NCBI GenBank assembly: GCA_900771005.1
Contig: CAAGMI010000136.1
Span: 1-58,918 of the forward strand
From: Rikenellaceae bacterium
GTDB taxonomy: Bacteria > Bacteroidota > Bacteroidia > Bacteroidales > UBA932
Direction of reading: 5' to 3'
DNA length: 58,918 nucleotides
The notes below the pieces were generated by a model, which saw only the letters and a list, made by a program, of their open reading frames with translations, had not been told where the DNA came from and made no database searches. How positions within the stretch are numbered: position 1 is the first letter of the stretch; every line of letters begins with the position of its first letter. Positions 36,178 through 46,375 of the stretch are shown one piece after another. A program made the position numbers and the translations under genes.

Positions 36178-38529
36178 ATGGACAATAAAGTGAGTGTGAT
36201 TTTGCAGGGCCTGAATGATGAGCAGACGCAGGCCGTCCAGTGTACGGATGGACCGGTACTTATCATAGCGGGGGCGGGTTCCGGGAAAACCAGGGTGCTT
36301 ACCAGCAGGGTGGCGTATATACTGGCTCAAGGCGTGGATCCGTCGCGGATTCTCGCCCTTACTTTCACCAAGAAGGCGGCGGGAGAAATGAAGGAACGCA
36401 TAGCCCTTATGGTGGGGAACCGTTCCGCGTGGAAGGTGGTGATGGGGACGTTCCATTCAGTATTCGTCAGATTCCTTCGGGAATATGCATCTTCCCTCGG
36501 TTATCCGGATAATTTCACGATTTATGACACTTCGGACAGCCAGAGCGCGATAAAGACCTGCATAAAGGAACTTGGACTGGATGACAAGATATACAAGCCG
36601 CGGGAAGTCCTTTCCCGCATATCGATGGCAAAGAACAATCTGATCACGGTCAAGGGGTACAGAGCCAACCAGAATCTGCTGATCAGTGATTCCCACGCCA
36701 AGAAGCCGCGTCTTTGTGATCTGTACGAGCTGTACCAGCAGAAGCTGAAGGCAGCGGGAGTGATGGATTTCGATGACATACTTGTCAACATGAACGTGCT
36801 TCTGAGGGATAATCACGATGCTCTGCGCGAGATCTCCTCGAGGTTCTCCCACATAATGGTCGATGAGTATCAGGATACAAATTTCGCACAGTATCTGATA
36901 ATCAAGAAACTTGCTGAGGCACATCGCAATATCTGTGTCGTAGGGGACGATTCCCAGTCCATATATGCCTTCCGCGGGGCCAAGATCGAAAATATCCTGA
37001 ACTTCAAGAAGGATTATCCCGAGTGCAGGCTCTTCAGGCTTGAGCGCAATTACCGCTCCACTCAGAATATAGTGAATGCAGCCAACTCCGTGATAGCGAA
37101 GAACGAGGGCAGAATACCAAAACAGTGCTATTCGGAAGGGGAAAAGGGAGAGAGGATAAAGATCATAAAGTCATATACTGAGCTGGAGGAAGCCGTCCTG
37201 ATTGTGTCTGACATAATAGGGAGGATGAGGACCGGTTCCGGGGTCCAGTATCAGGATTTTGCCATCCTGTACAGGACAAACTCACAGTCGAGGGCATTGG
37301 AGGAGCAGCTCCGGCGGAAGAATCTCCCTTACATGATATACTCCGGGAACAGCTTCTTCGACCGTGCCGAAGTGAAGGATATGATGGCATATTTCAAGTT
37401 GTGCGTCAATCCTTCCGATGACGAAGCCTTCCGGCGCGTGGTGAACAAGCCGGCAAGAGGCATAGGGGACACAACCTTGAACGCCGTTGAAGAAATTGCA
37501 AGGACGGAAAGGATCCCTCTGTTCAATGCCGCTTTCAAGGTGCCTAAGGTTCTCGGGTTCTGCGAGATGATAAAGTCGTTCAATGACGAGGCGGCAAGTG
37601 CCGATGCGCATGACCTGGCTTTGCGCATCGCGGACAAAAGCGGCCTGTATGCCTTCTACAAATCGGATACGTCCATCGAAGGCATGTCCAGGACAGCCAA
37701 TGTCGAAGAACTTCTGAATTCTGTGGCCGCGTATATAGAGGAGGTTGATGAAGAGGCGGAGATGGATTCCGACGTGCAGGCGGACAACGTACTTGTGACA
37801 TTGGGAGATTTCCTTGAAAACGTTTCCCTGCTCAGCAATGTGGATACGGCGGATGACGAGGACACCAACAACAAGATAGCGCTTATGACCGTGCACTCCG
37901 CGAAAGGTCTTGAGTTTCCTTACGTCTATGTGGCCGGGATGGAGGAGAATCTGTTCCCTTCGTTGAGCCTGCTGTCCAGCCCTGCTGAAATCGAGGAGGA
38001 GAGGAGGCTGTTCTATGTGGCTCTGACCAGGGCCAAGAAGTCCGTGGCTCTCTCTTATGCCACAACCAGGATGCGTAACGGGAAGCACGAGTCCAATTCT
38101 CCTTCGCGTTTCATGAAGGAAATAGATCCGGAGTATCTTGAAAATCCGCTGGAAGAGGATGACGACTTCCCGGGTGTTGAGAGGGAACGCTCATTCGGAG
38201 GCTTCGGGAGCCGTTTCAATTATGGCCGTTCGTCACAGGTGACCTTCGAGAAACGGCAGCAGTCTTATGACCGTTTTCAGGCGGCGAAGCCTGCTGCACC
38301 GGTTCCCGTCCGCAAGCCCGATGTGATTGATCCGAACTTCGTGGCGGTGCCTATGACCGAGCTGTATGAAGGGGAGCGTGTCGAACATAACAGGTTCGGA
38401 GCCGGTACAATAAAAAGCATCTCCGGCATTGCGCCGGAGATGAAAGCTGTCATCGTATTTGATTCAGACCAGTACGGAGAGAAACTCCTGCTGCTCAAGT
38501 ACGCGAAATTGCGTCCGTTGAAGCATTAG
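36178..38529 (+). CDS. pcrA: PcrA/UvrD-type 3'-5' DNA helicase
   Basis: 783 residues, superfamily 1A. The Q-motif region LNDEQTQAVQ is followed by Walker A AGAGSGKTRVL, Walker B/motif II VDEYQDTN, VGDDSQSIYAFRGA (motif III), RLERNYRST (motif IV), VHSAKGLEF (motif V) and VALTRAKK (motif VI). The C-terminal tail (about 670-783) ends in a Tudor-like segment (YEGERVEHNRFGAGTI). It unwinds DNA in repair and removes recombinase from DNA. The stop codon interleaves with that of the S9 peptidase gene on the other strand. TAATTTCG eight bases before the ATG is a one-mismatch -7 box. Confidence 0.95.
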   Translation: MDNKVSVILQGLNDEQTQAVQCTDGPVLIIAGAGSGKTRVLTSRVAYILAQGVDPSRILALTFTKKAAGEMKERIALMVGNRSAWKVVMGTFHSVFVRFLREYASSLGYPDNFTIYDTSDSQSAIKTCIKELGLDDKIYKPREVLSRISMAKNNLITVKGYRANQNLLISDSHAKKPRLCDLYELYQQKLKAAGVMDFDDILVNMNVLLRDNHDALREISSRFSHIMVDEYQDTNFAQYLIIKKLAEAHRNICVVGDDSQSIYAFRGAKIENILNFKKDYPECRLFRLERNYRSTQNIVNAANSVIAKNEGRIPKQCYSEGEKGERIKIIKSYTELEEAVLIVSDIIGRMRTGSGVQYQDFAILYRTNSQSRALEEQLRRKNLPYMIYSGNSFFDRAEVKDMMAYFKLCVNPSDDEAFRRVVNKPARGIGDTTLNAVEEIARTERIPLFNAAFKVPKVLGFCEMIKSFNDEAASADAHDLALRIADKSGLYAFYKSDTSIEGMSRTANVEELLNSVAAYIEEVDEEAEMDSDVQADNVLVTLGDFLENVSLLSNVDTADDEDTNNKIALMTVHSAKGLEFPYVYVAGMEENLFPSLSLLSSPAEIEEERRLFYVALTRAKKSVALSYATTRMRNGKHESNSPSRFMKEIDPEYLENPLEEDDDFPGVERERSFGGFGSRFNYGRSSQVTFEKRQQSYDRFQAAKPAAPVPVRKPDVIDPNFVAVPMTELYEGERVEHNRFGAGTIKSISGIAPEMKAVIVFDSDQYGEKLLLLKYAKLRPLKH
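38412..38442 (-). terminator. Terminator of the S9-peptidase operon, inside pcrA coding sequence
   Basis: Read on the minus strand, CATCTCCGGC-GCAAT-GCCGGAGATG is a perfect 10-bp stem followed by CTTTTTATT. It lies 84 bases past the S9 stop codon, antisense to the 3' end of pcrA. On the plus strand there is no T-run after it, so only the minus strand should terminate. Confidence 0.75.
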
Positions 38530-40793
38530 CGCATCCATTCATCCAACCAGGCGAAGAATTCTCTCTGCCAGTAGATGCAGTTCTGTGGCTTGACCACCCA
38601 GTGCGTCTCTTCCGGGAAGATTATGAGCTTGGACGGAACTCCCATCATTTGAGCGGCATTGAATGCCGCCATTCCCTGCTCGTAAGGAATTCTGAAGTCC
38701 ATCATTCCATGAATGCAGAGTATAGGGGTGTGCCATTCCGTTATCCTTGATTCAGGATCGTTCGCATAATGGTGCCGAGCCTTTGCGACACTCGAATAAG
38801 GGGCGCCTGCCTGCTGCATGCCGCCGAACGTGATGCCGTCACCCTTTGGACCTGTCTGCCCCGGTTCATAAGCGTATTCGGTGAGCCCTCCGTTGTCCCA
38901 GTTGCCGAACCAGGCCTCCTCTGTCGTGTACCAGAGCATCTTCTCGTCGAAAATGCCCGCGTGGGCTATGAAGCAGTCATAGAGGTCTCCGTGGAGACTC
39001 ATCATGTTATAGACTGAGAATCCTCCGTATGAAGCGCCTACACCTGCGAGCTTGCTGCACCAAGGCTGGCTCTTGATCCATTTTCCGGCAATCATGTAGT
39101 CCTGCATGTTGAGACCCTGGTAATCGCCGCTGATCTGTTCCTTCCACTCCTGACCGAATCCGCTGCATCCGTGCCTGTTCGGAAGGATGACTACATAACC
39201 CTGCTGGGCCATCAGACGGAAGTTCCATCTCTTGCTCCAGCTCTGGTCGAGCGAGGTCTGGGGACCTCCGTTGAACATCTCGATAGCCGGCCACTGCTTG
39301 TCCTCGCTGAAATGAGGAGGGTAGATTACCCAGCACTGGAGGTCTCCTCCGTCAGTGCTCTTCAGGACTATGCGCTCCTGACGTACCTCGTCTATCTGTG
39401 CGAAATATGCGTCATTCTCGTGGCTGAGCTGTGTGTACTGCGGTTCTGCGTCGCGAGGAATGTCCACCTTGACAAGCTCCGTAGGGAACAGGTTGCTCTG
39501 GTAGGATGTGAGTAGGGTGCATCCCTGCTCGCCCTTGATTATTGAGAATGGCGTGTCGAAATTGAACCACCAGTTCTCCGGTGTGAGCCTCTGGATTTTC
39601 GGTTCGCCCTCGATGTTAACCCTGAACAGGCCCTGTATGCCGTCTACAGTTGCCGGGAACACGATCTTCCCGCTGCAGGATGTCCACGCGATTCCGCTTA
39701 CGTCAGCGTCGAGCGCTCCCGCGATTTCGCGCACATTGCTGACCTTGATATCGGCGTTCTGCCCGTCGCTTTCCGCGGCGCCGAAATCCACATCAGCCAC
39801 CATAAGTCTCTGTTTGTCAGCCTCGTACCCGTCCCTGGCCATGGATATCCAAGCGATATGTTTTCCGTCAGGGCTCCAGGAAGGGTCCGTATCGTATCCT
39901 CCTCCGTTCGTGACCTTTGTTTCGTATCCTGTCAGGACATCGTAGATATAGATTTCGCAGTTTGTCGAGAACGCGTATTCGATGCCCACTTTCTTTCGGC
40001 AGCTGTAAGCGATGTGCCTGCTGTCAGGAGCCCAGTCCAGCTGCTCAGCCCCACCGAAAGGCTCGGTAGGAAGTTCGAAACCCGGGTCTTCCGTGCCGAG
40101 AATGTCGAATGAATTGTCCTTTGTGATTATTTGGCCGTTGAGGGCGGCCACGTATGTGCGCGGAGTCTCCGTTACCCAATGGTCCCAGTGCCTGTACATA
40201 AGCCTGTCCGTAACGTATGCCTTTGCTTCCGGCAGGTCGTCATATCTGTCTTTCGGGCTCTTGACCGTACCGGGGATGCTGCTGACATAATAGATCTGAT
40301 TCCCGTCAGGGCTTATTCTGTAATCGCTGATGCCTTCCTCCACGTTTGAAATCTTCAATGCCTTTCCGAGCCTGTTTCCATTTATCCGGGCTTTCCAAAG
40401 CTGTCCCTCCCGGAGGAAATATATGCCCGATCCGTCATGACTCCACTTCGCGGCGCTGACGCTTTTGTCGGAAGACGTGAGCTGTACCTTGCCGGACCCG
40501 TCAACGTTGCAGAGCCATAGATTGCGGCAGCTGCTGTTCTCTTCTATGGATGTGTAGCTGATGCCATAGAGAATCCTGCTTCCGTCCGGAGAAAGCTGAG
40601 GGTCTGAAATATACCCCAGGCTGTGCATGGCCTCCGGTGTCATCAGCCCGTTCTCGACCTGGATTCCCGCAGCTCCGATCTTAACTTCGTTTCCCTTGTC
40701 ATTAATCATAATCCTACTGATAAGTAATCCTGCGCCGCATCCTACGGCAAAACATGCGGCGACAATCGCCACGATTCTCAATACGTTTCTCAT
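38526..40793 (-). CDS. S9-family serine peptidase (prolyl oligopeptidase type), lipoprotein-like
   Basis: 755 residues from the ATG at 40793; a longer frame begins 33 bases upstream inside the gene spacer. The leader MRNVLRIVAIVAACFAVGC gives a lipobox-like Cys. The N-terminal two thirds form a beta-propeller with ISDPQLSPDGSRILY- and DPSWSPDGKHIAW-type blades. The C-terminal alpha/beta-hydrolase carries GASYGG (nucleophile Ser), DFRIPYEQG (Asp) and ETHWV (His). It should cleave small peptides outside the cytoplasmic membrane. The first 22 residues are nearly repeated in a stray ORF at 53461-53562. Last gene of the nine-gene array; it may have its own promoter (TACCTTTA on the minus strand in the gap). 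Confidence 0.93.
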   Translation of the reverse strand: MRNVLRIVAIVAACFAVGCGAGLLISRIMINDKGNEVKIGAAGIQVENGLMTPEAMHSLGYISDPQLSPDGSRILYGISYTSIEENSSCRNLWLCNVDGSGKVQLTSSDKSVSAAKWSHDGSGIYFLREGQLWKARINGNRLGKALKISNVEEGISDYRISPDGNQIYYVSSIPGTVKSPKDRYDDLPEAKAYVTDRLMYRHWDHWVTETPRTYVAALNGQIITKDNSFDILGTEDPGFELPTEPFGGAEQLDWAPDSRHIAYSCRKKVGIEYAFSTNCEIYIYDVLTGYETKVTNGGGYDTDPSWSPDGKHIAWISMARDGYEADKQRLMVADVDFGAAESDGQNADIKVSNVREIAGALDADVSGIAWTSCSGKIVFPATVDGIQGLFRVNIEGEPKIQRLTPENWWFNFDTPFSIIKGEQGCTLLTSYQSNLFPTELVKVDIPRDAEPQYTQLSHENDAYFAQIDEVRQERIVLKSTDGGDLQCWVIYPPHFSEDKQWPAIEMFNGGPQTSLDQSWSKRWNFRLMAQQGYVVILPNRHGCSGFGQEWKEQISGDYQGLNMQDYMIAGKWIKSQPWCSKLAGVGASYGGFSVYNMMSLHGDLYDCFIAHAGIFDEKMLWYTTEEAWFGNWDNGGLTEYAYEPGQTGPKGDGITFGGMQQAGAPYSSVAKARHHYANDPESRITEWHTPILCIHGMMDFRIPYEQGMAAFNAAQMMGVPSKLIIFPEETHWVVKPQNCIYWQREFFAWLDEWMR

Positions 40794-40837
40794 TGTATCA
40801 ATTTTCAGATTCGTAAAGGTAATCAAAAAACGCTGAC

Positions 40838-42835
40838 CTACAGCGTGAATTTGACGGAGAGCCTGAACATTCTGTTTTCAAAACGGCTGTTCCAATCAAG
40901 TTCCATATCCGCCATACGTGTGTAATATGATGCTTTCCGGTGGGTGCGGATCAGATTGCCGATACCCACACTTACGACCAGCCGGTCATTCAGGAACGGC
41001 TGCTGGACGGATAAATCCGCTTTGCAGAATGCATTGCGGTAATAGACGTTGTCTTCTGCTCCCTTGGTACGCAGCAGGGTCGAGAGGTCCAGGCGCATCC
41101 CCCACGGGAGAGAGAAACTGTTTATCCAGTTCACAGTCGCAAGCGGAGCCGTGAGGTTGTCCTGCGGGTCCGCCACCTCCATATTGAGCCACTGTTTGTG
41201 GATTGTCGCCGTGAGATCAGTCTCCCATATGCCGATTGATGGTGAGAGGGACAGCCTCCAGTCCATAGACCAGTATGACGGCCCGTTGAAGTCACCGCCA
41301 CCGTCTATGTCCGTGAAAATAGGACGGAAATTGTTTGTGCCCCAGCCTTTGATCTGAAGCCATTCCCATTCTCCCTTCAGGAATACCTCATCCTTCCGGC
41401 CCGGCAGGGCGAAAGCCTCGGACGCGTCTCCTTTTTTGAGATAGTCGAGGTTGACGGAGTGCGCGGAAAATTGTGCAAATTGTGTGGTGGTCTGAATCCC
41501 GGCAGAAATCTTTCCTTTCCCGACAGGAGCGGATATGGTCAGATGAGGATGAAGAAGCTGATCCCGGAATGATATGAAATCACTTCCCATAAGTTCCCTG
41601 ATCCGTTCCAGCGTGCGGTCGTCTTCATAAGGGGAATACCTGCTGTAGAAATACTGATAGTGGATGCCGGCATCCAGTTCCAGGAATCCGAAATTCTGTT
41701 CCAGGCTTACGTATGCACCGGGGATGATATTGTAGGAATTGTTGTGGATAGGATTCTCCTTCGTAGAATAGTCCTTCCTTCGGGTATCCTGTATGTAATT
41801 GTCGAACGAAAAGCCGAAAAGGATGTTTCCTTTCCATAATGTATGGGATGCATTGAATCTTGAATATCCTTCTTCTGCCGAATATCTTGACTCTTCGTCA
41901 TATGTGCATTCCTGCCTGCCGGAAGGGGATTCGGTGTCCGTATCCCTGCCTGTTCTTGTTCCTGCGAACAAGTCTATGTTGGCAGAAAATTTCCATTCGT
42001 CGGCTTCCCCCTGATAGGAGAGGCTCACCTTATGGGTCTGTTGTACGGAATTGCTTTTCGAAGTGGACGAGAATTGGGATGAAGGATTGACAAGGTCAAT
42101 CTCAGACCCTTTCCTGATGAATATCTTGTCATACAAGTTTCCCCAGTTGCCATTGGACTTGAGATAATCGTATTCGTAACGGGCACTTAGCTGATGCTCC
42201 GGTGTGATATAAAATCCCAGCAGGCCTTTTGCTGCACAGGAAAGGTCTTTGTTGATGTCTTCAAAATCCTCGACTTTGCGCTGGTCCAGCCAGATCCCGG
42301 ACCCGTCCTGTTTTTCGGCATAGGTGTCAAGAGTCCGGTTTTCCAGATCTTTCGTGCCTGAATAAGCCACGGAAAGGCCACCTTCGTAGAAAAGGCTGTT
42401 TTTTCTTCCCGAAATTTCGGCATCGTTTGATCCTCCCACATAAGGAGATGCTGTCAATTCCGCTACATCAGACAGATGGAACTCGTCTGTCAAAGCTTTC
42501 AGGAGAGTGATCAGAATGACTCCGTTATTGTTGCCATATTCGGGTCTGGGCTCGGAGATTATCTCCACCTTTTCCACGGAAGATGCCGGAATCATTGCCA
42601 GGTCGAGATGGCGCTCGAGTCTTCTTCCATCCACGAAAATGACAGCCTGTCCCTTGCCGGCGATATAGAAGTCGCCATTGGCGAAACTGACTGAGGAGAA
42701 CCTTCGCAGGATCTCAAAGGCATCGCTCAATCCGGAGAGTGAGGTCCCTTTGACAGGCTTGGTAACAACATCCCCGGCATATGCTTGAGATATGCACAGA
42801 GATATTGATAATACAATGAGAACGAATCTTTTCAT
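40838..42835 (-). CDS. TonB-receptor-like outer-membrane barrel with reduced plug
   Basis: 665 residues. The signal peptide ends QAYAGD. A short plug-like domain (about 30-125) has VIFVDGRRLER and SVEKVEIISEPRPEYG. About 500 residues of amphipathic strands form an OMP_b-brl_3-type barrel ending RLSVKFTL. The N-terminal carboxypeptidase-like domain of most members of this family and a clear TonB box are missing. It probably imports or exports something related to the neighbouring amidohydrolases and peptidase. It lies four bases after the upstream amidohydrolase gene. Confidence 0.8.
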   Translation of the reverse strand: MKRFVLIVLSISLCISQAYAGDVVTKPVKGTSLSGLSDAFEILRRFSSVSFANGDFYIAGKGQAVIFVDGRRLERHLDLAMIPASSVEKVEIISEPRPEYGNNNGVILITLLKALTDEFHLSDVAELTASPYVGGSNDAEISGRKNSLFYEGGLSVAYSGTKDLENRTLDTYAEKQDGSGIWLDQRKVEDFEDINKDLSCAAKGLLGFYITPEHQLSARYEYDYLKSNGNWGNLYDKIFIRKGSEIDLVNPSSQFSSTSKSNSVQQTHKVSLSYQGEADEWKFSANIDLFAGTRTGRDTDTESPSGRQECTYDEESRYSAEEGYSRFNASHTLWKGNILFGFSFDNYIQDTRRKDYSTKENPIHNNSYNIIPGAYVSLEQNFGFLELDAGIHYQYFYSRYSPYEDDRTLERIRELMGSDFISFRDQLLHPHLTISAPVGKGKISAGIQTTTQFAQFSAHSVNLDYLKKGDASEAFALPGRKDEVFLKGEWEWLQIKGWGTNNFRPIFTDIDGGGDFNGPSYWSMDWRLSLSPSIGIWETDLTATIHKQWLNMEVADPQDNLTAPLATVNWINSFSLPWGMRLDLSTLLRTKGAEDNVYYRNAFCKADLSVQQPFLNDRLVVSVGIGNLIRTHRKASYYTRMADMELDWNSRFENRMFRLSVKFTL

Positions 42836-42839
42836 TCAG

Positions 42840-44606
42840 TTATTCGGCCTTGTATTCGGTCTTGCCTTTGATGATGGTCTCTACTACGCTGAGCCTGCAT
42901 ATGTCTTCGACCGGAGTATTCTCGAGGTCTCCGTCAAGAATCACGAGTTCGGCTGACTTGCCCGTCTCTATGGACCCGGTGATGTCTTCCATATGAAGCT
43001 GGTATGCAACGTTGATGGTCAGTGCTTTGACTATTTCGTCCAGGCTTACGCATTCGTCCGGGTTCAGGGCCGGGATATCCTTGCAGCGCTCGTACCAGTC
43101 TTTGTCAGTCGCTACGACCCTGCGCGTCATCGCTATCTGGATAGCGGCAAACGGATCAGGCATGGTAATGGTAAAGTCCGTCCCGTTTGCGCATACCACA
43201 CCCGCATCTATGAAACTCTTGAAAGGATAGAACCTCTTCTGCTGCTCAGCTCCATACATATATGTCATTGACGGATTGTCCACCTCGTTTTCATTCATCC
43301 AGAGGGGCTGTACATTGGCGATGATGTGATTCTCACCCATACGCTGTACGTCTTCCGGAGCGACAAGCATATTGTGCGCGATGATATTGCGGAGCTCGTG
43401 CTCCGGATCCTGCTTCTGAGCCTCTATCAGGGCATCTACGACAACCTTCTGAGCCCTGTCTCCCATTGAGTGGACGTGGATGTTGAAACCGGCCCCGGCG
43501 GCCTTCCTCATAGACTCCATCAGATGATCCTCATCCCAAAGAAGAGGCTCGACATAGTCGGCGGGCAGACCGTTGTCCTTAAGGTACTGTTCATTGAAAG
43601 GAGCAAGCGGAGAAGGTGTTCCGTCTACGAAATACTTGACGGTATTGATGGTGAACATATCTCCTACGTTGAAGGCGTTCCTGTTGTCTATTGCATACTG
43701 CAAATCCTCCTCCCGGGTATCGTCCATAATAAGGAATGTACCGCTGGTACGCATCTTCAAGGAACCGTCAGAGGCCATTTCAACCAGGGGTTCGTATGCT
43801 CCCTGGCCTTTCATGCAGTCAGTTATGAGTGCATAGCCCTTGCTCAGGAATATATCCTGTGCCGCGAGCATGCCTTCACGGTATTGCTGGGTTGTAAAGT
43901 TGAAATCAGGTATCTTTTCGCAAAGCGGGCCTATCAGCACCGGTTCCTGCACATATCCGTCAGGGATGCCGTCCGGCCCACGGCGGAGAAGTCCGGCCTC
44001 CGGTTCAGGAGTATCTGCGGAAAGCACGCCTGCCAGTTCGAGGGCCTTTGTATTGAGCAGTGCCACGTGACCGCAGTAACTGTCGAGTACGACGGGGCGG
44101 TCAGGCACGACTGCGTCGATGTCATGACGTGTGAACGGACGGATGACTCCCTGGAGGTCCCCCATAAACCAGCCTCTGTCCCAGCCGCTACCGTGAATGA
44201 CAGGGTCATCCGGATGAGCGTCCGCAAACTCTTGGACGCGGCGCTGAATCTCTTTCACCACATCTTCCACAGTGACATCGGCATCCGGCGTGAAGTTAAG
44301 GTCGGCAACTCCGAAGCGGCGTACGGAAATGGTGAAATGCATATGGCCGTCGTTGAACGCCGGCATAAGTGTATTACCCTGACAATCCGTAACTTCCGTG
44401 TCTTTACCGATATATTTTTGAATCTCGTCTCCTTTTCCGACAAAAATGATTTTTCCGTCAGCTACAGCGACGGCTTCGGCGTGTGTAACCTCTCCGTCCA
44501 GATTTATTGAGTAAACTTTTGCATTGGTGAATACCCGGTCTGCCACAGGTGTGCAGGCAGCGGAGAGGAGTACCGCAAATGACAGGAGTAGTGATATTCT
44601 TTTCAT
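42840..44606 (-). CDS. YtcJ-like metal-dependent amidohydrolase lipoprotein (copy 1)
   Basis: 588 residues. The leader ends LLSAAC (lipobox Cys18). FTNAKVYSINLDGEVTHAEA and MPAFNDGHMHF start the amidohydrolase-3 fold, with His-Met-His binding metal. GSGWDRGWF, HVHSMGDRAQ and FVCANGTDFTIT-type blocks follow. YtcJ-like enzymes hydrolyse amide or N-acyl bonds, and most have unknown substrates. It is paralogous to the next gene up the array. Being a lipoprotein, it should act in the periplasm or at the cell surface. Confidence 0.9.
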   Translation of the reverse strand: MKRISLLLSFAVLLSAACTPVADRVFTNAKVYSINLDGEVTHAEAVAVADGKIIFVGKGDEIQKYIGKDTEVTDCQGNTLMPAFNDGHMHFTISVRRFGVADLNFTPDADVTVEDVVKEIQRRVQEFADAHPDDPVIHGSGWDRGWFMGDLQGVIRPFTRHDIDAVVPDRPVVLDSYCGHVALLNTKALELAGVLSADTPEPEAGLLRRGPDGIPDGYVQEPVLIGPLCEKIPDFNFTTQQYREGMLAAQDIFLSKGYALITDCMKGQGAYEPLVEMASDGSLKMRTSGTFLIMDDTREEDLQYAIDNRNAFNVGDMFTINTVKYFVDGTPSPLAPFNEQYLKDNGLPADYVEPLLWDEDHLMESMRKAAGAGFNIHVHSMGDRAQKVVVDALIEAQKQDPEHELRNIIAHNMLVAPEDVQRMGENHIIANVQPLWMNENEVDNPSMTYMYGAEQQKRFYPFKSFIDAGVVCANGTDFTITMPDPFAAIQIAMTRRVVATDKDWYERCKDIPALNPDECVSLDEIVKALTINVAYQLHMEDITGSIETGKSAELVILDGDLENTPVEDICRLSVVETIIKGKTEYKAE

Positions 44607-44618
44607 GTCAAAAAGATT

Positions 44619-46358
44619 TTATTCTGCCTGATAAACTTTTTCTCCTTCGAACCAGGTGGAAACGACCTTCGTGTTGTGTATATCCTGTACCTGGCACTCG
44701 AGCACATCATTGTCAACAAGCAGGAAGTCGGCATATTTCCCGACCTTGATGCTTCCTCTTTCATTTTCGCAGTGCATCTGCCAGGCTCCGTTGATGGTAA
44801 GTGCCTGCAGAGCCTGCTCGCGGGTGATGAGTTCTTCAGGCCACCAAGGCTTGGTGTATCTGCCTGGCTCTCCCGGATAAGGAGCGCTTCCGGTGACGGC
44901 TATCTCCATAATCCCGAAAGGATCGTATGGCGAGCCGGATGTAGCAGGGAAGTCGCAATGGGAAGTCATGACGATCCCATTGTCGAAATAAGACTTCATC
45001 GGATAGGATTTCCATGATACGCTTGCCGGAGTAACCAACCTGACCTGTTCCCACACTTCGTCAGGAAGAACGTGCCAAAGTATGCCGCTGACCACAACGA
45101 TATCATTGTCGGCCACCCTTTGGAAATCTTCCTGTGGCATATTACGTACGTGTACCAGGGTATTCCTGGCTTCTTTCGTGCCTTTTGCCACAAATGCATT
45201 GACACAGCGGTGTACAGCTCCGTCGCCCATTGTATGCACGTGCATCGTGAAGCCCTGTGCATTGGCCTTGCCGGTGATGTCAGTGACTTCGTCTTCCTCC
45301 CAGTTGGCAATCCCCGGGTGTCCGTCAGGATAAGGCTCCGTAGTCAGGCCTGTGCCGCCCTCGACGGTTCCGTCTATGAAAAGCTTGACATAATCGGCAT
45401 TGACGTGACCCTTTGTATATTTCCTGCCCTCGAATGCCTTTGCAAGCTCGGCATCCACATCCTCGCAGGAGCTGTCGAATTCGTATGTCATACCGAGTAG
45501 GAGGTGAAGGTCTCCTGCAGCATCAAGATTACCTGCTACCTCATAATAACGAGGTGTGCCGAAGAAGTTCGACCATCCGTCCATATAGGACACGTATCCG
45601 TTCGCCAGAAGCATCTGCTGGGACATCAAGATGGCCTGTTTTGCAACCTCGTCGGTAAGGATTTCATCAAAGTTGAGACCCCTGTTGCGTACGTATGCGA
45701 CAGCCTGCTCCAGAAGAAGACCATTAGGTTTTCCATTGGCATCCTTACAGATCTCTCCACCTCTGATTTCTCCCTTCAGGACATTTCCGTCGGCATCGAT
45801 GATTCCTGCATTGCGCAGGCATACGGAGTTGGCAAGGCTCTTGTGCCCTTCGGAGTCGTGGATGAATACTGCTACATCCGGGCAGATGGCATCGAGTTGC
45901 TCGCGTGTCGGCATCCCCTGCGTAAGGAAGGTCAGGTAATTCCATCCGAAGCCGAAGATGCAGGATTTGCCGCTCTCCTTCGCATCGGTGTATGCGAGCC
46001 CCAGCTTCTCAAAGAAGGATTTGACATCATCGGTGATCGGGTCAAGAGTCAGACCGCCCATACATCCGAGGGAATTGCCCATAAGATAATGCGCGTGGCC
46101 CTCGAAGCATCCGGGCATAACCATGCCTTTTCCGGTATGGTCGACAACTTCGGTGACCCCTTCCTTGATATAGGTTTCGGCGCCCGCCTTGTCCCCGACA
46201 TATACGAATTTACCGTCCTTTACGGCAATGGCTTCAGCAGATGGTGTGTCCGTATCGGCCGTGTACACAGTGCCGAATATGACTGTATCTGCAACGTTGC
46301 TGTTGCATCCTGCCGCCAACAGTGCGGCAAATGCGAATGCGATGATTGATTTTTTCAT
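44619..46358 (-). CDS. YtcJ-like metal-dependent amidohydrolase lipoprotein (copy 2)
   Basis: 579 residues. The leader ends LLAAGC (lipobox Cys18). FGTVYTADTDTPSAEAIAV, MPGCFEGHAHYLMG, FGFGWNY, HVHTMGDGAVHRC and TSHCDFPATSGSPYDPFGIME mark the same family as copy 1. The two differ in the first metal motif (GHAHY against GHMHF) and in much of the sequence, so they probably have different substrates. It is 17 bases downstream of the plug-less barrel gene. Confidence 0.9.
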   Translation of the reverse strand: MKKSIIAFAFAALLAAGCNSNVADTVIFGTVYTADTDTPSAEAIAVKDGKFVYVGDKAGAETYIKEGVTEVVDHTGKGMVMPGCFEGHAHYLMGNSLGCMGGLTLDPITDDVKSFFEKLGLAYTDAKESGKSCIFGFGWNYLTFLTQGMPTREQLDAICPDVAVFIHDSEGHKSLANSVCLRNAGIIDADGNVLKGEIRGGEICKDANGKPNGLLLEQAVAYVRNRGLNFDEILTDEVAKQAILMSQQMLLANGYVSYMDGWSNFFGTPRYYEVAGNLDAAGDLHLLLGMTYEFDSSCEDVDAELAKAFEGRKYTKGHVNADYVKLFIDGTVEGGTGLTTEPYPDGHPGIANWEEDEVTDITGKANAQGFTMHVHTMGDGAVHRCVNAFVAKGTKEARNTLVHVRNMPQEDFQRVADNDIVVVSGILWHVLPDEVWEQVRLVTPASVSWKSYPMKSYFDNGIVMTSHCDFPATSGSPYDPFGIMEIAVTGSAPYPGEPGRYTKPWWPEELITREQALQALTINGAWQMHCENERGSIKVGKYADFLLVDNDVLECQVQDIHNTKVVSTWFEGEKVYQAE

Positions 46359-46375
46359 GATTCTATGGAGTTAAA

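Noticed and set aside
43470..44510. 346-residue plus-strand frame opposite the first amidohydrolase
   Set aside because: Antisense shadow of a clearly real gene; its composition does not look like a protein and no start region is seen.
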